This document shows, piece by piece, positions 59,203-64,000 of a stretch of 64,000 nucleotides of DNA. This DNA is from Nitrosomonas communis (GTDB lineage: Bacteria; Pseudomonadota; Gammaproteobacteria; Burkholderiales; Nitrosomonadaceae), in assembly GCF_001007935.1 (NCBI RefSeq), contig NZ_CP011451.1, positions 558,001 through 622,000 on the forward strand. Direction: 5' to 3'. Position numbers and translations under genes: made by a program. The notes under the pieces are model-generated. The model was not told where the DNA came from, did no database searches, and worked only from the letters and a program-made list of their open reading frames with translations. Numbering within the stretch: position 1 is the stretch's first letter; every line of letters starts with the position of its first letter.

Positions 59203-60222
59203 TTAATAATGCTCGAATTCTGTGCGGCCCTCACGTCTGATCATTTCATCAATCGTAAGGCCGATCGCTGGCTTGCCATTAAATACCGATCCTGCTCTTT
59301 TGTTGTTGAAGTGCTCCAACATGATTCGGTAGGCTGATGGTGGTAATGGGACGAATTCGGCTTTTTTTACCTGAAGGAGAGCATTCTTTAGATAAAATTC
59401 AATAAACTGTTTTACTTCAGGCTTTTCTGCCGCCTTGATACTGACATAAATAAAGATCGGACGGGAGAGAGGTCGGTAACTGCCATTCTCAACTGTTTCA
59501 ACGGATGGCAAGACACCGCCATTACCGCTATCGATCGCAACGGCTTTAACTTTATCCTGATTCTCGATGTAATAGTGAAAACCGAAAAAACCTAACCCAT
59601 TCTTATTGCTGGCTACTCCTTCCACTAATAGCTTATCGTCTTCAGATTCAATATAATCGCCACGGCTTAATTTTGACTTGCCAACAATAGCCTTAGTGAA
59701 GTAATCGAAAGTACCCGATGCTGAATCAGCTCCAAAAAGCTTGAAATCTTCATTTGGCCATGCCGGGTTTATCTGATTCCATTTGGTAATTCTGCCCTGT
59801 GCAATGGGCTCCCATATTTTTCTCAATTGTGCGATAGTCATGGTTGTACTCCAATTGTTATCCGGATGAACAGCCACAGTTATGGCATCAAAAGCAATGG
59901 GTATTTCCACAAATTTCACACGGGAATTCTTACACTCTGCCATTTCATTTTTCAGAATAGGGCGGGATGCATTCACGATATCTATCTCACCGTGGCAAAA
60001 TTTTTTGAAACCGCCACCACTACCAGAGATATTAACCATCACTTTGACAGCATCTTTTTTGGCTACCTGGAAATCCTTCGCTATCGCTTTGGTAATGGGA
60101 TAGACGGTACTGGAGCCATCTATTTTGACAATTGGCTGAGCACTCGCAATATCGGCAGAACCGATTAAGGCACTCATTAAGATAAACACACTCAGCACTT
60201 TAAGGTTGTGCACTTGCAACAT
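59203..60222 (-). CDS. PstS-like phosphate-binding protein (second copy)
   Basis: 339 residues with a signal peptide (LMSALIGSADIASA) and a ligand-binding core of the PstS/SphX type: DGSSTVYPITKAIAKDF, SGSGGGFKKFCHGEIDIVNA, FGADSASGTFDYFTKAIVGK and NKNGLGFFGFHYYIEN. It is 60-65 percent identical by eye to the protein at 62583. AAGGAGG stands before the ATG. No pstC, pstA or pstB gene adjoins, so it may serve transport elsewhere encoded, or act as a binding or surface protein. Confidence 0.88.
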   Translation of the reverse strand: MLQVHNLKVLSVFILMSALIGSADIASAQPIVKIDGSSTVYPITKAIAKDFQVAKKDAVKVMVNISGSGGGFKKFCHGEIDIVNASRPILKNEMAECKNSRVKFVEIPIAFDAITVAVHPDNNWSTTMTIAQLRKIWEPIAQGRITKWNQINPAWPNEDFKLFGADSASGTFDYFTKAIVGKSKLSRGDYIESEDDKLLVEGVASNKNGLGFFGFHYYIENQDKVKAVAIDSGNGGVLPSVETVENGSYRPLSRPIFIYVSIKAAEKPEVKQFIEFYLKNALLQVKKAEFVPLPPSAYRIMLEHFNNKRAGSVFNGKPAIGLTIDEMIRREGRTEFEHY

Positions 60223-60554
60223 TTTATCCTCCTTTTGTTTGAGATACCGTTTTCGAGCAGCTTGCTTTAGAGCAGCTTCAGTACTATAAATATAAGAATA
60301 TTAATAATTTTTTATAGATGTTGAACATGTCCGTTTTCCGATTGTTCAAAACTTAAATTACATACTCTTTCTGAATCAGAAACTAACACTTAAGCAAGCG
60401 CACTATAGTTCTAGAATCACTACCTCACCGCACAATCAATTGCCGATCTAGATTTAGTGCACAACTACTCTTCATATCCAGCCGAGAATTCAGTAAATAA
60501 TCCAATATTCTCGGCGTGTGAAAAACTTTAGCAGTGTGTTTTCTTTATCCCCGC
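60223..60554. other. gap between pstS-like gene and porin gene
   Basis: AT-rich, 332 bp. No second Pho-box-like site was found by eye; read-through from the porin is possible. Confidence 0.35.
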
Positions 60555-62276
60555 TCAGAAATCAACTGTAATCTGTGACAGGAATGCAGCAAAATCGCCA
60601 TTATCCCATCCGCGAGTACGTGCACCGGCACCACCAGAATAACCTTGAGTATCGGTAGTGGGAGCTCCAGATGTGTCGATATCCAGCAAATAAACGATAT
60701 TGTTCTGAAATTTGACGTTCGAATGAGGATACCAATTTAGGCCAAACCTAAACATTGAAGCTCGCCCCCCTCTGATGACACCAGAGTTCATGTCAATATA
60801 ATCATAACCCGCAGCAACCTCCCATGCACCAAAACCTGAGCCGTTCCAATTAAACGGTTTCTTGGGTTTAATCCGGTTTGCTGCACCATTTCTAACATGA
60901 TAAGCCTTAGATTCACCAGTCAGGAAGTAGCTCACAAAACCGTAGTAACCAGTCAAATGCTCATTGTCATAACCGACGCCATTGATATTGGTACGTAAAA
61001 ACTCAGCTTGCGCTGAAAATGGCCCATAAACTAACCAGGACTCTGCCCCGTAACGATCAAAACTAGAGATCTGGCGACGATTCGGATCAGTTAATGCACC
61101 ATTACTGAGGTTTCCGGTATTCAGAATATTGGTACGATCAACGTTTGTTCCCGGGAATGCTGTGAACGACATTCCGCCCCCTCCTCCGCCTGATCCCTCA
61201 CCCACCATGGTGCCATCAGCCCGGTACTGAGTATTGACGTCAGTATGACCCGCAGAGATACCCACATGCAGGAATTTGGTCTCATCTTCCATCCACGGCC
61301 TGCCAGTGATACGCCCGATCGCTGTCCAGCCCGTATCGCCAGAGCCGTTATTGCGACTCTGATTGCCGTTAGCGTTGACCGAGGTGGAAGCCGATGACCA
61401 TCCACCAACAGGTTCTGTTTGAAAGGCAATTCCCGTCTGCCAACGCGGAACGGCATAATTGACACCTATCCCTGTTTTGTAAGTATTAGGGTTGTCGACG
61501 AAAGAGTTAACTGCCATATGACGTTCAATAAAGGTAAGAAAACGGTTACTCGCCGCTTCTTCCAAGCTGAATGGTTCCTTGAACGAACCAATTTTGTAGG
61601 ATAATGCATCAGTATGGTTCAGCCGCACAAAAGCATCGGTAATTCCAGAGGCTACCGTACCATTGCCACGACTAAAATCGAACTCAAATTTATAATCCCA
61701 TATTTTGAAAAAAGTACCTTCTACGCCAAGACGTGCCCGGCGGATATTCGCACCGCTATTCAGTTCATTGGGTGTACTATGACCAAAAGCCGGATTAGGA
61801 TCGTTGATAAAATTGTATTGTGCGGCTGGTTGGATACGTCCATTCACAGCAAATGAGAAATTGCCGTCTTTAGTTTTAAAGTGCAAACCCCGATCATCAA
61901 ACTCCATATGAACTTTTTCGGCTTCCTTGACGCGTTCTTCAAGCACTGAAACCTTGTCGGCAAGGTTCTCATTCGCAGCTTTATCCGCCACCTCCGTGGT
62001 CTGATCTTTACGGCTGGGAGTTAATTCAGCCGACTCAGTTTTGCTCGGTGACTCTGCTGAAGTCTGTGACGGTGCTGATCGTACTTTTGGTGTTTCAGTT
62101 TTTGCAGGCACATCTTCAGATTTTACAAACGTACCCAACAGTACTCGACCAGGCCCCGGTTCAGCAAAAATTTGCTTGGTATTGGTATCGACGTAAAGCT
62201 CTAAAGCCATAACGTCTGAAACAACTCCGGCACTCAAGACCAAAGAGAGTGCTAGCGCTTGCTTGAATATCCTCAT
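60555..62276 (-). CDS. phosphate-selective porin O/P family protein
   Basis: 573 residues from ATG 62276 (the frame is open to 62312). A signal peptide ends near VMA-LELY; a periplasmic coiled coil (about 90-125, NLADKVSVLEERVKEAEK) of the OprP/OprO N-terminal type follows; then a 16-stranded-barrel-like domain with the family blocks FSFAVNGRIQPAAQYNF, RRARLGVEGTFFKIWDYKFE, SYKIGSFKEPFSLEEAAS and a final strand AFLSQITVDF. It should pass phosphate or polyphosphate through the outer membrane. Flanked on both sides by PstS-like genes in the same direction. Confidence 0.9.
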   Translation of the reverse strand: MRIFKQALALSLVLSAGVVSDVMALELYVDTNTKQIFAEPGPGRVLLGTFVKSEDVPAKTETPKVRSAPSQTSAESPSKTESAELTPSRKDQTTEVADKAANENLADKVSVLEERVKEAEKVHMEFDDRGLHFKTKDGNFSFAVNGRIQPAAQYNFINDPNPAFGHSTPNELNSGANIRRARLGVEGTFFKIWDYKFEFDFSRGNGTVASGITDAFVRLNHTDALSYKIGSFKEPFSLEEAASNRFLTFIERHMAVNSFVDNPNTYKTGIGVNYAVPRWQTGIAFQTEPVGGWSSASTSVNANGNQSRNNGSGDTGWTAIGRITGRPWMEDETKFLHVGISAGHTDVNTQYRADGTMVGEGSGGGGGGMSFTAFPGTNVDRTNILNTGNLSNGALTDPNRRQISSFDRYGAESWLVYGPFSAQAEFLRTNINGVGYDNEHLTGYYGFVSYFLTGESKAYHVRNGAANRIKPKKPFNWNGSGFGAWEVAAGYDYIDMNSGVIRGGRASMFRFGLNWYPHSNVKFQNNIVYLLDIDTSGAPTTDTQGYSGGAGARTRGWDNGDFAAFLSQITVDF

Positions 62277-62326
62277 GTTCTGTCCTAAATGAATTGTCAT
62301 TAGGGACAGCATGTTAGAGGATCAAT

Positions 62327-62344
62327 ATTACAGATTTATGACAT
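62327..62344 (-). promoter_or_regulatory. Pho-box-like site upstream of the porin gene
   Basis: In the gene's direction the sequence is ATGTCATAAATCTGTAAT, matching the E. coli Pho-box consensus CTGTCATAAATCTGTCAC in 15 of 18 positions, with the correct 7-4-7 spacing. It lies about 51-68 bp ahead of ATG 62276, consistent with PhoB control under phosphate starvation. Confidence 0.75.
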
Positions 62345-62550
62345 TCGTGACGAAACTTGGAAAGTAAATAAGCCGATCAAAACCTGAAGAATTGGAAATC
62401 ACTCTTTATTAACAGGATTCAACCAGGAGACTAACTATACTAAGTAAGATTTGAATCAGTAAGTGAAACAACAAGTAGTACAAAGCGCACGGAGGACGCT
62501 TGCTCAAAAAGCGAGCGTTTGATGCCTCAGCCATTGAGAAGCCAATCAAA

Positions 62551-62576
62551 ATAGTCTCCGGCTTTGCCGGAAACTA
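62551..62576 (-). terminator. terminator behind the pstS-like gene
   Basis: ATAGTTTCCGGC-aaa-GCCGGAGACTAT in the gene's direction, then TTTTGATTGG. The near-perfect 12-bp stem lies 7 bases behind the stop at 62583. It should separate the pstS-like gene from the porin transcript. Confidence 0.8.
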
Positions 62577-62582
62577 TCTATT

Positions 62583-63584
62583 TTATAAGCGCCTTTCCAG
62601 TTTGACGACGTCATCAATGCTAAGATCCAATTTGCTCTCACCACCAAAGACGGTCCCTACTTTTCTTTGCTTAAGGTGATCGAGGTTCAACTGATAAATC
62701 TCTGCCGGCAAAGGAAAGTATTTAACTTCTTTTACGAGGGCGGGTGCATTTTTCATATAGAAATTGACGAATTCATTCACTTCCGGCTTATCTGCCGCTT
62801 TGGCATTGACATAAATAAAGATCGGGCGAGATAAGGGTTGATAACTGCCATTTTCTACTGTTTCTGCTGAAGGAATAACACCGCCCTTACCATTATCGAT
62901 CGCAGCAGCATTAACTTTCTTCTTGTTCTCAGTGTAATAGGCAAAACCAAAGAAACCCAGGCTATACTTATCCGTTGCGATCCCTTGTACCAGTACGTTA
63001 TCATCTTCAGACGCAGTAAAGTCGCCGCGGCTCGATTTTGCCTTACCCACAATGGCTTCTGTAAAATAATCGAATGTTCCGGAATCCGCACCTGCACCAA
63101 ATAACTTGATTTTTTCATCAGGCCAGGCCGGATTGACCTGATTCCATTTGGTTATTTTTCCCTGTGCCGACGGCTCCCATATTTTTTTCAGCTCGGCAAC
63201 AGTGATCGTTCTGCTCCAGGTATTCTGGGGATTAATGGCGACGGTTAAGGCATCAAAAGCAATTGGCATTTCTATATACTGAACACCTGCTGCTTTGCAA
63301 GCTTCCATTTCAGAATGCTGGATTGGTCTCGAGGCATTAACGATATCGATTTCTCCTCGACAAAACTTCTTAAACCCACCGCCTGTCCCCGATATACCTA
63401 CTGTTACCCGAACGCCACCTTTTTTAGCGATCTGAAAATCTTCCGCAACGGCTTCTGTAATGGGATAAACCGTACTAGAACCATCCATCGTCACAACAGG
63501 ACCGGCATGGGCTGGGTTATTCATCGTGATCGCCGTTGTCAAGGTCATCACGAAAGGGATAATTTTGAGTAGGTGTGATTTCAA
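62583..63584 (-). CDS. PstS-like phosphate-binding protein (first copy)
   Basis: 333 residues from TTG 63584 with GGAGGAAC before it. Signal peptide ends about NNPAHA-GPVV. Core motifs: DGSSTVYPITEAVAEDF, GTGGGFKKFCRGEIDIVNAS, FGAGADSGTFDYFTEAIVGK and YSLGFFGFAYYTENKK. PstS/SphX family: periplasmic, binds phosphate for an ABC importer not found in the window. The basic residues typical of the phosphate site (Ser/Thr of GSSTV and the SGTFDYF helix start) are present. Confidence 0.9.
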   Translation of the reverse strand: MKSHLLKIIPFVMTLTTAITMNNPAHAGPVVTMDGSSTVYPITEAVAEDFQIAKKGGVRVTVGISGTGGGFKKFCRGEIDIVNASRPIQHSEMEACKAAGVQYIEMPIAFDALTVAINPQNTWSRTITVAELKKIWEPSAQGKITKWNQVNPAWPDEKIKLFGAGADSGTFDYFTEAIVGKAKSSRGDFTASEDDNVLVQGIATDKYSLGFFGFAYYTENKKKVNAAAIDNGKGGVIPSAETVENGSYQPLSRPIFIYVNAKAADKPEVNEFVNFYMKNAPALVKEVKYFPLPAEIYQLNLDHLKQRKVGTVFGGESKLDLSIDDVVKLERRL

Positions 63585-63646
63585 AGTAAGTTCCTCCGTA
63601 CATAATTAGCGCTGCAAATTAATGATATCACTTAGTAAAATAAGCC

Positions 63647-63748
63647 ATTCCATTTCCAAATCAAACATGACGCGAGGCGAACCACAGACAGTATCCATCA
63701 TAAGACAAGGTAAAGCCGACAAAGTCAGTTTTGATGTAGAAACGGAAT
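63647..63748. repeat. repeat A copy, complete
   Basis: attccatttccaaatcaaac at the left, ttttgatgtagaaacggaat at the right. It lies between the pstS-like gene and trpC, within the presumed pstS promoter region; a weak Pho-box-like site (tttcagtagcttgtcac in the gene's direction, near 63775-63797) lies further upstream. Confidence 0.78.
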
Positions 63749-63872
63749 AACGAATACTAGTAGATAAATATTGCAAAATTGTGACAAGCTACTGAAAGCT
63801 TACTATTCACAGATTATCCGGCTTGCAGGCGCCCTTTCAGTGTACCCCAGCAGCTACTCATGCGGAGTTTTG

Positions 63873-64000
63873 TTAAAAAAACAATCGCTCTAACTCTACT
63901 CCCGGATCGTCTGCGCGCATAAATGTCTCCCCTACCAAAAACGTATTGACCTGATGCGCCTGCATCAAGGCGACATCATCACGTGTTTTAATGCCGCTTT
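63873..64000 (-). CDS. trpC: indole-3-glycerol phosphate synthase, C-terminal end (gene continues past the right edge)
   Basis: The last 42 codons are visible: [41 protein letters not shown], stop at 63873. This matches the C-terminal beta-alpha-barrel end of TrpC, where SGI-x-T/S-x-x-D and FLVGE-x-x-M carry the phosphate-binding region. The enzyme makes indole-3-glycerol phosphate in tryptophan synthesis. No start is in the window. Confidence 0.85.
   Translation of the reverse strand, partial: SGIKTRDDVALMQAHQVNTFLVGETFMRADDPGVELERLFF

Overview
The window looks like a chromosomal piece of an AT-rich betaproteobacterium, most plausibly a Nitrosomonas-type ammonia oxidiser. The clues are the core blocks pyrG-eno-ftsB and sdhC-sdhD-sdhA, flhDC next to sdaA, a phosphate porin between two PstS-like proteins, and many short intergenic repeats. 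No ammonia-oxidation gene is in the window, so the genus is an inference.

Region 1 (1 to about 12.4 kb) is accessory and much rearranged. It holds the end of a proline-rich TonB-like protein, a secreted protein made of three tandem repeats, a cold-shock protein, a J-domain protein and an adhesin-E-like protein. A locally duplicated envelope-stress cluster follows (24-25 residue membrane peptides, YqjD/ElaB-like and YqjE-like proteins, one of them a fusion). It is accompanied by decayed copies, an AI-2E transporter pseudogene, IS4 and IS30 remnants, and an IS3 element that has split a lipoprotein gene.

Region 2 (12.4 to 34.9 kb) mixes intact genes with mobile DNA. Intact genes are glutathione peroxidase, a secreted MsrA-thioredoxin-MsrB fusion, a Crp/Fnr regulator, a NERD-domain helicase, a NYN-LOTUS protein, a YihY-like protein, TerC and a VOC protein. 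Mobile DNA includes an ISAzo13-type element disrupted by an IS110-type element, IS481 and IS982 scraps, and dam and DUF4917 fragments. A spherulin-4/GH135-like secreted protein is present twice, about 6.6 kb apart, with shared flanks. A tRNA-Asn closes the region.

Region 3 (35.6 to 64 kb) is mostly stable core: an outer-membrane alginate-export-type protein with an NrfJ-like partner, uvrB, an aspartate aminotransferase, flhDC, sdaA, an ABC exporter, a flavin reductase, a dicarboxylate/amino-acid symporter, an RDD protein, tonB-exbB-exbD behind a Fur-like box, pyrG, eno, ftsB, sdhA-D-C, the pstS/oprP-type/pstS cluster with a Pho-box-like site, and the 3' end of trpC at the right edge.

Across the whole window a short inverted-repeat element of about 105 bp (called repeat A here) occurs about 17 times, whole or partial, in intergenic DNA. 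Three further repeat types (B, C, D) are combined with it and sometimes nested. This miniature-element landscape is the most unusual feature of the window.
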